From contig CP166702.1 in NCBI GenBank assembly GCA_051414805.1, positions 1,922,001 to 1,986,000 on the forward strand: DNA of 64,000 nt, read 5' to 3'. Positions within the stretch are counted from its first letter, which is position 1. The number at the start of each line of letters is the position of its first letter. This document shows positions 22,962 to 31,548 of this stretch, in pieces. Source of the stretch: Xenophilus sp003671765 (GTDB lineage Bacteria; Pseudomonadota; Gammaproteobacteria; Burkholderiales; Burkholderiaceae_C). The position numbers and the translations under genes are program-made. A model generated the notes under the pieces. It worked only from the letters and a program-made list of their open reading frames with translations, was not told where the DNA came from and ran no database searches.

Positions 22962-23570
22962 ATGACGTCGTTTGCTGTCGATCCGCAGGTCCTCAAGGAC
23001 ACGATCTCCCTGGCGCTGGGCGACAAGCTCAAGCGCATCTCCGTCGCGCTGGGCGAAGTCACCGCCGTGGTCGATGCCGCCCACTACCTCGAAGCGATGC
23101 AGATCCTGCGCGATGCGCCGGGCTGCCAGTTCGAGCAGCTCATCGACATCTGCGGTGTCGACTACTCCTCGTACCGCGACGAGTATTGGGAAGGGCTGCG
23201 CTACTGCGCGGTGTCGCACCTGCTGTCGGTCTCGCTCAACCAGCGTGTGCGCGTGAAGGTGTTCTGCCCCGACGACGACTTCCCCGTCGTGCCGTCGGTC
23301 ACCGCCCTGTGGAACTCGGCCAACTGGTTCGAGCGCGAGGCCTTCGACCTTTTCGGCATCGTCTTCGACGGCCACCCCGACCTGCGCCGCATCCTCACCG
23401 ACTACGGCTTCATCGGGCATCCGTTCCGCAAGGACTTCCCGCTCTCGGGCCATGTGGAAATGCGCTACGACGCACAGCTGCAGCGCGTGGTCTACCAGCC
23501 GGTGACGATCGAACCCCGCGAGATCACGCCGCGCGTGATCCGCGAAGACAACTATGGAGGCCTGCACTGA
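22962..23570 (+). CDS. nuoC: NADH-quinone oxidoreductase subunit C
   Basis: This 202-residue subunit of the connecting fragment (30-kDa subunit family) has the signature EREAFDLFGIVFDGHPDLRR near 124-143, then GFIGHPFRKDFPLSGHVEMRYD. It is not fused to NuoD, unlike E. coli. The start at 22962 has GGAG about 11 nt upstream; an in-frame GTG at 22938 would overlap nuoB and is less likely. Confidence 0.97.
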   Translation: MTSFAVDPQVLKDTISLALGDKLKRISVALGEVTAVVDAAHYLEAMQILRDAPGCQFEQLIDICGVDYSSYRDEYWEGLRYCAVSHLLSVSLNQRVRVKVFCPDDDFPVVPSVTALWNSANWFEREAFDLFGIVFDGHPDLRRILTDYGFIGHPFRKDFPLSGHVEMRYDAQLQRVVYQPVTIEPREITPRVIREDNYGGLH

Positions 23571-23597
23571 GGGCGCGTCGCGCCCCGGTGATCGAAC

Positions 23598-24851
23598 ATG
23601 GCTGAAATCAAGAACTACACGCTGAACTTCGGTCCGCAGCACCCTGCGGCCCACGGTGTGCTGCGCCTCGTGCTCGAGCTCGACGGCGAGGTCGTCCAGC
23701 GCGCCGACCCGCACATCGGCCTGCTGCACCGGGCCACCGAGAAGCTGGCCGAGCACAAGACCTACATCCAGTCGCTGCCGTACATGGACCGTCTCGACTA
23801 CGTGTCGATGATGTGCAACGAGCATGCGTACTGCCTGGCCATCGAGAAGCTGCTCGGCCTCGAAGTGCCGATCCGCGCGCAGTACATCCGCGTCATGTTC
23901 GCGGAGATCACGCGCCTGCTGAACCACCTCATGTGGCTCGGCTCGCACGGCAACGACTGCGGCAGCTCGACCATCCTGATCTACGCCTTCCGCGAGCGCG
24001 AAGACCTGTTCGACGTGTACGAAGCGGTGTCCGGTGCGCGCATGCACGCGGCCTACTTCCGTCCGGGCGGCGTGTACCGCGACCTGCCGGACAGCATGCC
24101 GCAGTACAAGGTCAGCAAGATCAAGAACGCGAAGGCGCTCGAGCGCATGAACGAGGACCGGCAGGGCTCGGTGCTCGACTTCCTCGAGGGCTTCACCAAG
24201 CGCTTCCAGACCTACCTGGGCGAATACCACACGCTGCTGACCGACAACCGCATCTGGAAGCAGCGCACGGTGGGCATCGGCGTGATGTCGCCCGAGCGCG
24301 CGCTGAACCTGGGCCTCACGGGCCCGATGCTGCGCGGCTCCGGCATCGCCTGGGACCTGCGCAAGAAGCAGCCGTACGACGTGTACGACCGCATGGACTT
24401 CGACATCCCCGTGGGCAAGACCGGCGACTGCTACGACCGCTACCTTGTCCGCATGGAGGAGATGAACCAGTCCAACCGGATCATCGCCCAGTGCGTGCAG
24501 TGGCTGAAGGCCAACCCCGGCCCGGTCATCACCGACAACCACAAGGTGGCGCCGCCTGCGCGGGAGTCGATGAAGGCCAACATGGAAGAGCTGATCCACC
24601 ACTTCAAGCTCTTCACCGAAGGCTTCCGCGTGCCCGAAGGCGAGGCCTACGCCGCCGTCGAGCACCCGAAGGGCGAGTTCGGCATCTACATGGTGAGCGA
24701 CGGCGCCAACAAGCCGTACCGCCTCAAGATCCGCGCGCCGGGCTTTGCGCATCTGGCCGCCCTCGACGAGATGGCGCGCGGCCACATGATTGCCGACGCG
24801 GTGGCCGTGATCGGCACCCTGGACATCGTGTTCGGAGAGATCGACCGATGA
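23598..24851 (+). CDS. nuoD: NADH-quinone oxidoreductase subunit D
   Basis: The 417-residue 49-kDa-type subunit forms the quinone pocket with NuoB. It starts with the family N-terminus LNFGPQHPAAHGVLRLVLELDGE and has HIGLLHRATEKLAE, where the conserved His lines the quinone site. Later it has LTGPMLRGSGIAWDLRKKQPY and ends with VFGEIDR. Its TGA stop overlaps the nuoE start in an ATGA. Confidence 0.98.
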   Translation: MAEIKNYTLNFGPQHPAAHGVLRLVLELDGEVVQRADPHIGLLHRATEKLAEHKTYIQSLPYMDRLDYVSMMCNEHAYCLAIEKLLGLEVPIRAQYIRVMFAEITRLLNHLMWLGSHGNDCGSSTILIYAFREREDLFDVYEAVSGARMHAAYFRPGGVYRDLPDSMPQYKVSKIKNAKALERMNEDRQGSVLDFLEGFTKRFQTYLGEYHTLLTDNRIWKQRTVGIGVMSPERALNLGLTGPMLRGSGIAWDLRKKQPYDVYDRMDFDIPVGKTGDCYDRYLVRMEEMNQSNRIIAQCVQWLKANPGPVITDNHKVAPPARESMKANMEELIHHFKLFTEGFRVPEGEAYAAVEHPKGEFGIYMVSDGANKPYRLKIRAPGFAHLAALDEMARGHMIADAVAVIGTLDIVFGEIDR

Positions 24852-25396
24852 GCGACGCTTTTTCTTCTTCAGCTTCTGCTTCCCCGGTGCCGGCCCTTCT
24901 GCCGCAGGCCGTGCTCGACCGCTTCGCGCGCGAGGTGGCCAAGTACCCCGACAACGCCGCAGGCCGCCAGTCGGCGGTGATGGCCTGCCTGGCCATCGTG
25001 CAGCAGGTCGACGGTCACGTCAGTGCAGAGAGCGAAGCGGCCATCGCCGACTACCTCGGCATGCCGCACATCGCCGTGCGCGAGGTCACGACCTTCTACA
25101 ACATGTACAACCAGCATCCGGTGGGCAAGTTCAAGCTCAACGTGTGCACGAACCTGCCGTGCCAGCTGCGCGACGGCGTGACGGCGCTGGTGCACCTCGA
25201 GAAGAAGCTGGGGATCAAGATGGGCGAGACCACGCCCGACGGCCTGTTCACTCTGCAGCAGAGCGAATGCCTGGGCGCATGCGCCGATTCGCCGGTGATG
25301 CTGGTGAACGACCGCACCATGTGCAGCTTCATGAGCAACGAGAAGCTCGACCAGCTCGTCGACGGCCTTCGCGCTGCCGCCGGAGAGGAGCGTTGA
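24848..25396 (+). CDS. nuoE: NADH-quinone oxidoreductase subunit E
   Basis: The 182-residue 24-kDa-type subunit of the NADH-oxidising module carries a [2Fe-2S] cluster (N1a). Ligands lie in CTNLPC near 101-106 and ECLGACADSPVMLVND near 140-155. The thioredoxin-like fold is preceded by a helical N-terminus. It overlaps nuoD by 4 nt and nuoF by 1 nt, so translation is probably coupled across D-E-F. Confidence 0.97.
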   Translation: MSDAFSSSASASPVPALLPQAVLDRFAREVAKYPDNAAGRQSAVMACLAIVQQVDGHVSAESEAAIADYLGMPHIAVREVTTFYNMYNQHPVGKFKLNVCTNLPCQLRDGVTALVHLEKKLGIKMGETTPDGLFTLQQSECLGACADSPVMLVNDRTMCSFMSNEKLDQLVDGLRAAAGEER

Positions 25397-26736
25397 TGAC
25401 GCCCGACCAAGTCCTGTCCCAGTTCCGGGCAACCGGCGTACAGACCTGTTTCCACGACCGCCACATCAATCCGCAGATCTATGCGGGCCTGAACGGCACC
25501 AACTGGCGCCTGGCCGACTACGAGGCGCGCGGCGGCTACCAGGCCCTGCGCAAGATCCTGACGGAGGGGCTGACGCCCGACCAGGTGATCGCCGAGGTCA
25601 AGGGCTCGGGCCTGCGGGGCCGCGGCGGCGCGGGCTTCCCGACGGGGCTGAAGTGGAGCTTCATGCCCCGCCAGTTCCCGGGCCAGAAGTACCTCGTCTG
25701 CAACTCGGACGAAGGTGAGCCGGGCACGTGCAAGGACCGCGACATCCTGCACTTCAACCCGCACATCGTCATCGAGGGCATGGCCATCGCCGCCTACGCG
25801 ATGGGCATCAGCGTCGGCTACAACTACATCCACGGCGAGATCTTCGAAACCTACGAGCGTTTCGAAGAGGCGCTCGAAGAGGCACGCGCCGCCGGCTACC
25901 TGGGCGACAGGATCATGGGCAGCGCCTACAGCTTCCAGCTGCATGCGGCCCATGGCTTCGGCGCCTACATCTGCGGCGAGGAAACCGCGCTGCTCGAGTC
26001 GCTCGAAGGCAAGAAGGGCCAGCCGCGGTTCAAGCCGCCGTTCCCGGCCAGCTTCGGCCTGTACGGCAAGCCGACCACCATCAACAACACCGAGACCTTC
26101 GCGGCGGTTCCCTGGATCATCCGCAACGGCGGGCAGGCCTACCTCGAGTGCGGCAAGCCCAACAACGGCGGGACCAAGATCTTCTCGGTGAGCGGCGACG
26201 TCGAGCAGCCCGGCAACTACGAAGTGCCGATGGGTACGCCGTTCTCCAAGCTGCTCGAACTCGCCGGTGGCGTGCGCAAGGGGCGCCAGCTCAAGGCGGT
26301 GATCCCGGGCGGCTCGTCGGCACCGGTGCTGCCGGCCGCGATCATGATGGACTGCACGATGGACTACGACTCCATCGCCAAGGCCGGCTCGATGCTGGGC
26401 TCGGGCGCCGTGATCGTCATGGACGACTCGCGGTCCATGGTGGAGTCGCTCAAGCGGCTGTCGTACTTCTACATGCACGAGTCCTGTGGCCAGTGCACGC
26501 CCTGCCGCGAAGGCACGGGCTGGCTGTGGCGCGTGGTGGATCGCATCCACAACGGCCAGGGCCGCGCCACCGACATGGACCTGCTGAACTCGGTGGCCGA
26601 CAACATCCAGGGTCGCACCATCTGTGCGCTCGGCGATGCGGCCGCCATGCCCGTGCGGGCCATGATCAAGCACTTCCGCCACGAGTTCGAGGCGCTGGTG
26701 CCGGGCTACGTGCCCAAGACGCCGGCCCAGGCCTGA
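25396..26736 (+). CDS. nuoF: NADH-quinone oxidoreductase subunit F
   Basis: This 446-residue subunit binds NADH, FMN and cluster N3. GLRGRGGAGFPTGLKWSF (about 73-90) is the FMN/NADH glycine-rich site, CNSDEGEPGTCKDR follows, and the N3 motif ESCGQCTPCREGTG near 362-375 supplies three ligands with a fourth cysteine (TICALGDAAA) near 413. The ATG at 25396 uses the last base of the nuoE stop and has GGAG 8 nt upstream. Confidence 0.98.
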   Translation: MTPDQVLSQFRATGVQTCFHDRHINPQIYAGLNGTNWRLADYEARGGYQALRKILTEGLTPDQVIAEVKGSGLRGRGGAGFPTGLKWSFMPRQFPGQKYLVCNSDEGEPGTCKDRDILHFNPHIVIEGMAIAAYAMGISVGYNYIHGEIFETYERFEEALEEARAAGYLGDRIMGSAYSFQLHAAHGFGAYICGEETALLESLEGKKGQPRFKPPFPASFGLYGKPTTINNTETFAAVPWIIRNGGQAYLECGKPNNGGTKIFSVSGDVEQPGNYEVPMGTPFSKLLELAGGVRKGRQLKAVIPGGSSAPVLPAAIMMDCTMDYDSIAKAGSMLGSGAVIVMDDSRSMVESLKRLSYFYMHESCGQCTPCREGTGWLWRVVDRIHNGQGRATDMDLLNSVADNIQGRTICALGDAAAMPVRAMIKHFRHEFEALVPGYVPKTPAQA

Positions 26737-26755
26737 GCGCGAACGAGAACACGAC

Positions 26756-28948
26756 ATGGTTGAAATCGAACTCGACGGCAAGAAGGTCGAAGTGGCCGAA
26801 GGCAGCATGGTGATGCATGCCGCCGACAAGGCCGGCACCTACATCCCGCATTTCTGCTACCACAAGAAGCTCAGCATCGCGGCCAACTGCCGCATGTGCC
26901 TGGTCGACATCGAGAAGGCGCCCAAGGCCATGCCGGCCTGCGCCACCCCGGTGACGCAGGGCATGATCGTCCGCACCCAGAGCGAGAAGGCGATCAAGGC
27001 GCAGAAGTCGGTGATGGAGTTCCTGCTCATCAATCACCCGCTCGACTGCCCGATCTGCGACCAGGGCGGCGAATGCCAGCTGCAGGATCTGGCCGTGGGC
27101 TATGGCGGTTCGTCCTCGCGCTACGAGGAAGAAAAGCGCGTGGTCTTCCACAAGGACGTCGGCCCGCTCATCAGCATGGAAGAGATGAGCCGCTGCATCC
27201 ACTGCACCCGTTGCGTGCGCTTCGGCCAGGAAGTGGCCGGCATCATGGAACTGGGCATGGTCAACCGGGGCGAACACTCCGAGATCACCACCGTGGTGGG
27301 CGACACGGTCGATTCCGAGCTCTCGGGCAACATGATCGACATCTGCCCGGTCGGCGCGCTCACGAGCAAGCCCTTCCGCTACAGCGCACGCACGTGGGAA
27401 CTGAGCCGCCGCAAGTCGGTCAGCCCGCACGATTCGACGGGCACGAACCTGATCGTGCAGGTGAAGAATCACCAGGTCATGCGCGTCGTTCCGCTCGAGA
27501 ACGAGGACATCAACGAGTGCTGGATCGCCGACCGCGACCGCTTCTCGTACGAAGCGCTCAACAGTGACGATCGCCTGACCCAGCCCATGCTCAAGCAGGG
27601 CGGTCAATGGCAGGCGGTCGACTGGCAGACCGCGCTCGAGTACGTCGCCAACGGCCTGCGCCAGATCAAGACGGACCACGGCGCCGCATCGATCGGCGCG
27701 CTCGTCAGCCCGCACAGCACCGTGGAGGAACTCGCGCTCGCCACGGCCCTCATGCGTGGCCTGGGCAGCGAGAACATCGACCATCGCCTGCGCCACGCCG
27801 ACTTCACGCGCGGCGCGGGCGTGCGCTGGCTCGGCACGTCGATCGCTTCGCTGTCGCAACTGCAGCGCGTGCTGGTGGTCGGCTCGAATCTGCGCAAGGA
27901 CCATCCGCTGTTCGCCCAACGCATCCGCCAGGCGGCCCGCAAGGGCGCCGCGGTGCATGCCATCGCCGGCCAGGCGCAACTCGCGTCGCAGGACGCGTGG
28001 GCCATGCCGCTTGCCAGCGTGCAGACCGCCGAAGCGGCAGGCTGGGGCGACGCACTGGGCGTTCTGGCCGCGGCCGTGGCTGCCGAGAAGGGCCTGGCCG
28101 CTCCCTCGAATGCGCAGCCGACGGACGCCGCCCGGGCGACCGCCAAGTCCCTGCTGGGCGGCGAGCGCAAGGCGATCCTGCTGGGCAATGCGGCCGCGCA
28201 CGCCGCCGACGCCTCGCGCCTGCTGGCCATGGCGCAGTGGATCGGCGAGCAGACCGGCGCCTCGGTCGGCTACCTGACCGAAGCGGCCAACACGGTCGGC
28301 GCCCAGTGGGTCGGCGCGCTGCCGGGCGCCCAGGGGCTCGACGCGGGCCAAATGCTGGCGGGCGGCCTCAAGGCCGTGCTGCTGCTCAACAACGAGCCCG
28401 AATTCGATTCGGCTGCGGGCGCCAAGGCGGCGCAGGCGCTGGACGGCGCACAGATGGTCGTGACGCTGAGTCCCTTCAAGGCGAACCTCGCCTTCAGCGA
28501 CGTGCTGCTGCCCATCTCGCCCTTCAGCGAAACGCCGGGCACCTTCGTCAATGCCGAAGGCCGCATCCAGAGCTTCCATGCCGTGGTCAAGCCCCGTGGC
28601 GAAACCCGTCCGGGCTGGAAGGTTCTGCGCGTGCTCGGCAACCTGCTCGGCCTCACGGGCTTCGACTTCGAGACCTCGCAGGATGTGCTCGCGCACGTGC
28701 GCCAAGGGCTCGACGCCGCTGCCACGCACGTCCCGGCCGATCGGCTGAGCAATGCGCTGGCGACGCCGGTCGACCTGGCTGCGCCATCGGCGGCACCGGT
28801 CGCCGAGCCTGTGGCCGCGTCCATCTACCAGCTGGACGGTCTCGTGCGACGGGCGCCGTCGCTGCAGCTCACGGCCGACGGCCGTGGCAGCGCGCATGCC
28901 GTCCGTGGCGTCGCGTACTACCAGGCGATCGACGAGGTGACCGCATGA
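26756..28948 (+). CDS. nuoG: NADH-quinone oxidoreductase subunit G
   Basis: The 730-residue 75-kDa-type subunit has an N-terminal [2Fe-2S] ferredoxin domain (CYHKKLSIAANCRMC, about 35-49). This is followed by the His-Cys3 cluster region (HPLDCPICDQGGECQLQDLA near 97-116) and a [4Fe-4S] region (CIHCTRCVRFGQEVAG near 147). A molybdopterin-oxidoreductase-like domain without Mo occupies the C-terminal two thirds. Length is within the usual range. It overlaps nuoH by an ATGA. Confidence 0.97.
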   Translation: MVEIELDGKKVEVAEGSMVMHAADKAGTYIPHFCYHKKLSIAANCRMCLVDIEKAPKAMPACATPVTQGMIVRTQSEKAIKAQKSVMEFLLINHPLDCPICDQGGECQLQDLAVGYGGSSSRYEEEKRVVFHKDVGPLISMEEMSRCIHCTRCVRFGQEVAGIMELGMVNRGEHSEITTVVGDTVDSELSGNMIDICPVGALTSKPFRYSARTWELSRRKSVSPHDSTGTNLIVQVKNHQVMRVVPLENEDINECWIADRDRFSYEALNSDDRLTQPMLKQGGQWQAVDWQTALEYVANGLRQIKTDHGAASIGALVSPHSTVEELALATALMRGLGSENIDHRLRHADFTRGAGVRWLGTSIASLSQLQRVLVVGSNLRKDHPLFAQRIRQAARKGAAVHAIAGQAQLASQDAWAMPLASVQTAEAAGWGDALGVLAAAVAAEKGLAAPSNAQPTDAARATAKSLLGGERKAILLGNAAAHAADASRLLAMAQWIGEQTGASVGYLTEAANTVGAQWVGALPGAQGLDAGQMLAGGLKAVLLLNNEPEFDSAAGAKAAQALDGAQMVVTLSPFKANLAFSDVLLPISPFSETPGTFVNAEGRIQSFHAVVKPRGETRPGWKVLRVLGNLLGLTGFDFETSQDVLAHVRQGLDAAATHVPADRLSNALATPVDLAAPSAAPVAEPVAASIYQLDGLVRRAPSLQLTADGRGSAHAVRGVAYYQAIDEVTA

Positions 28949-30021
28949 TCGACTCGATCTACGGTTTCGGGCGCGGCCTGATCGATGCCGGCTGGTGGAC
29001 CGGGGCCGGCTGGCCGGTGGTCTGGTCGCTGATCAAGATCGTGTGCGTGCTGCTGCCCCTGCTCGGTGCGGTCGCCTACCTCACACTCTGGGAGCGCAAG
29101 TTCCTGGGCTGGATCCAGGTGCGCCACGGTCCCAACCGCGTCGGCCCCATGGGGCTGCTGCAGCCAATCGCCGACGCGCTCAAGCTGCTGACCAAGGAGC
29201 TGATCAACCCCACGGCGGCCAACAAGGGCCTGTTCCGTCTGGGCCCGGTCATGGCGATCATGCCGGCGCTGGCAGCCTGGGTGGCGATCCCCTTCGGTCC
29301 CGATGCGGTGCTGGCCAACGTCAATGCCGGGCTGCTGCTGATCATGGCCATCACCTCGATCGAGGTGTACGGCGTCATCATCGCCGGCTGGGCCTCCAAC
29401 TCGAAGTACGCCTTCCTGGGCGCGCTGCGTGCGTCGGCCCAGATGGTGAGCTACGAAATCGCCATGGGCTTCTGCCTGGTGGTGGTCATCATGGTGTCGG
29501 GCAGCCTGCACCTCGGCGAAGTGGTCGCCGCGCAGGCCAAGGGCATGGGTGCCAACATGGGCCTGGGCTTCCTGTCGTGGAACTGGCTGCCGCTGCTGCC
29601 GATCTTCATCGTCTACGTGATCTCCGGCGTGGCCGAGACCAACCGCCACCCCTTCGACGTGGTGGAAGGCGAGGCCGAGATCGTGGCCGGCCACATGGTC
29701 GAGTACTCGGGCATGGGCTTCGCGATCTTCTTCCTGGCCGAATACGCCAGCATGTGGCTGATCTCGATCCTGGCCGCGCTGATGTTCCTGGGCGGCTGGC
29801 TGTCCCCCATCGGCTTCCTCGACTTCATCCCCGGATGGATCTGGCTCGGCCTGAAGACATTCTTCGTGGTCTCGCTGTTCATCTGGATCCGGGGCACCTT
29901 CCCGCGCTTCCGCTACGACCAGATCATGCGGCTGGGCTGGAAGATCTTCATTCCTGTCACCCTGGTGTGGCTGCTGGTGGTCGGGGGCTGGATGCAGACG
30001 CCCTGGAACATCTGGAAATAA
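28945..30021 (+). CDS. nuoH: NADH-quinone oxidoreductase subunit H
   Basis: This 358-residue membrane subunit with about eight to nine helices contacts the quinone chamber. Family motifs LTLWERKFLGWIQVRHGPNR (about 45-64) and ISGVAETNRHPFDVVEGEAE near 230-250 include charged residues of the E-channel. Start ATG overlaps the nuoG stop. Confidence 0.98.
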   Translation: MIDSIYGFGRGLIDAGWWTGAGWPVVWSLIKIVCVLLPLLGAVAYLTLWERKFLGWIQVRHGPNRVGPMGLLQPIADALKLLTKELINPTAANKGLFRLGPVMAIMPALAAWVAIPFGPDAVLANVNAGLLLIMAITSIEVYGVIIAGWASNSKYAFLGALRASAQMVSYEIAMGFCLVVVIMVSGSLHLGEVVAAQAKGMGANMGLGFLSWNWLPLLPIFIVYVISGVAETNRHPFDVVEGEAEIVAGHMVEYSGMGFAIFFLAEYASMWLISILAALMFLGGWLSPIGFLDFIPGWIWLGLKTFFVVSLFIWIRGTFPRFRYDQIMRLGWKIFIPVTLVWLLVVGGWMQTPWNIWK

Positions 30022-30035
30022 GCGGAGCGAACAAG

Positions 30036-30545
30036 ATGACAGCCGTTGCTGCCTCGTCCTTTTCGATCAAGGATTTCTTCAAGAGCTTCATGCTCGCCGA
30101 GCTCTTCAAGGGCATGGCCCTCACGGGCCGCTATGCGCTGCGCCGCAAGATCACGGTGCAGTTCCCCGAAGAGAAAACGCCTCTGTCGCCGCGCTTTCGC
30201 GGGCTGCATGCGCTGCGCCGTTATGAAAACGGCGAGGAGCGCTGCATCGCGTGCAAGCTGTGCGAGGCCGTGTGCCCTGCGGTCGCCATCACCATCGAGT
30301 CGACGGTGCGCGACGACGGCTCGCGCCGCACCTCGCGCTACGACATCGACCTGACCAAGTGCATCTTCTGCGGCTTCTGCGAAGAGAGCTGCCCGGTCGA
30401 CTCGATCGTCGAGACGCACATCCTCGAATACCACGGCGAGAAGCGTGGCGATCTCTACTTCACCAAGGACATGCTCCTGGCCGTGGGCGATCGCTACGAG
30501 AAGGAAATCGCCGCCAACAAGGCGGCAGACGCCAAGTACCGCTGA
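30036..30545 (+). CDS. nuoI: NADH-quinone oxidoreductase subunit I
   Basis: The 169-residue subunit holds two [4Fe-4S] clusters (N6a/N6b) in a bacterial ferredoxin-like domain: CIACKLCEAVCP near 70-81 and CIFCGFCEESCP near 109-120. An N-terminal amphipathic helix (KDFFKSFMLAELFKGM) attaches to the membrane arm. Spacing of the eight cysteines is canonical. It is 14 bp after nuoH with GCGGAG upstream. Confidence 0.98.
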   Translation: MTAVAASSFSIKDFFKSFMLAELFKGMALTGRYALRRKITVQFPEEKTPLSPRFRGLHALRRYENGEERCIACKLCEAVCPAVAITIESTVRDDGSRRTSRYDIDLTKCIFCGFCEESCPVDSIVETHILEYHGEKRGDLYFTKDMLLAVGDRYEKEIAANKAADAKYR

Positions 30546-30572
30546 TCCCGGCGCCCGAAAAGAACCATCCTC

Positions 30573-31232
30573 ATGGACGTCAAGACCGGCTTCTTCTACC
30601 TGTTCTCGGTCGTGCTGCTCTTCGCAGCCTTCCGGGTCATCACCGCACGCAACCCCGTGCATGCGGTGCTCTACCTCATGCTGGCCTTCTCGCAGGCCGC
30701 CGCCGTGTGGCTGCTCCTGAAGGCCGAGTTCCTGGCCATCGCGCTGGTGCTGGTCTACCTGGGCGCCGTGATGGTGCTCTTCCTCTTCGTGGTGATGATG
30801 CTCGACCTCAACATCGACAGCCTTCGCCAGGGATTCTGGAAGCACTTCCCGCTGGCCGCCCTGATCGGCGTGGTCATCGCCCTCGAGATGGCCTACGTGC
30901 TGATGGGGGGCTTCCGCCTGCAGGGCTCCGTGCCGGCCGAGATGGCGCAGGCCGCCGCCGCGCAGGGCTCCAACACCAAGGCGCTGGGCCTGCTGCTGTA
31001 CAGCGAATACGTCTATCCCGTCCAGATCGCGGCCGTGATCCTCGTCGTGGCCATGATCGCCGCCATCGCGCTGACGCTGCGTCAGCGCAAGGACACCAAG
31101 TTCGTCAACGTGAAGGACCAGGTGCACGTGAAGGCCGCCGACCGCATGAGCGTGGTGAAGCTGGCCGCGACGCTGCCCCCACCGCCGCCGGCCGCGCCGG
31201 CCGCCGACGCCGAAGCGGAGAAGAAGCCATGA
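30573..31232 (+). CDS. nuoJ: NADH-quinone oxidoreductase subunit J
   Basis: This 219-residue membrane subunit has five helices, starting KTGFFYLFSVVLLFAAFRVI. The third helix region LVYLGAVMVLFLFVVMMLD (about 62-80) is the conserved pi-bulge-bearing helix linked to coupling. The C-terminal 40 residues are a hydrophilic, proline/alanine-rich tail. It overlaps nuoK by an ATGA. Confidence 0.96.
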   Translation: MDVKTGFFYLFSVVLLFAAFRVITARNPVHAVLYLMLAFSQAAAVWLLLKAEFLAIALVLVYLGAVMVLFLFVVMMLDLNIDSLRQGFWKHFPLAALIGVVIALEMAYVLMGGFRLQGSVPAEMAQAAAAQGSNTKALGLLLYSEYVYPVQIAAVILVVAMIAAIALTLRQRKDTKFVNVKDQVHVKAADRMSVVKLAATLPPPPPAAPAADAEAEKKP

Positions 31233-31537
31233 CGCTGACCCTGGGCCATTACCTGTCGCTGGGCGCGATGCTGTTCGCGCTGTCGGTGATCGGCATCTTC
31301 CTGAACCGCAAGAACCTGATCGTGCTGCTCATGTGCATCGAACTGATGCTGCTCGCGGTCAACATGAACTTCGTCGCCTTCTCGCACTACCTGGGCGACA
31401 TGCACGGCCAGATCTTCGTGTTCTTCATCCTCACGGTCGCGGCCGCCGAATCGGCGATCGGGCTGGCGCTGCTCGTCCTGCTGTTCCGCAACAAGTCGAA
31501 CATCAACGTCGACGAGCTCAACTCGCTCAAGGGATAA
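31229..31537 (+). CDS. nuoK: NADH-quinone oxidoreductase subunit K
   Basis: This 102-residue membrane subunit has three helices. The conserved membrane glutamates are in LLMCIELMLLAVNMNFV (about 33-49) and in the AAAESAIGLALLVLLFR helix near 71-87, both part of the proton path. Size and motifs are standard. ATG overlaps the nuoJ stop. Confidence 0.97.
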   Translation: MTLTLGHYLSLGAMLFALSVIGIFLNRKNLIVLLMCIELMLLAVNMNFVAFSHYLGDMHGQIFVFFILTVAAAESAIGLALLVLLFRNKSNINVDELNSLKG

Positions 31538-31548
31538 CGACAACCACC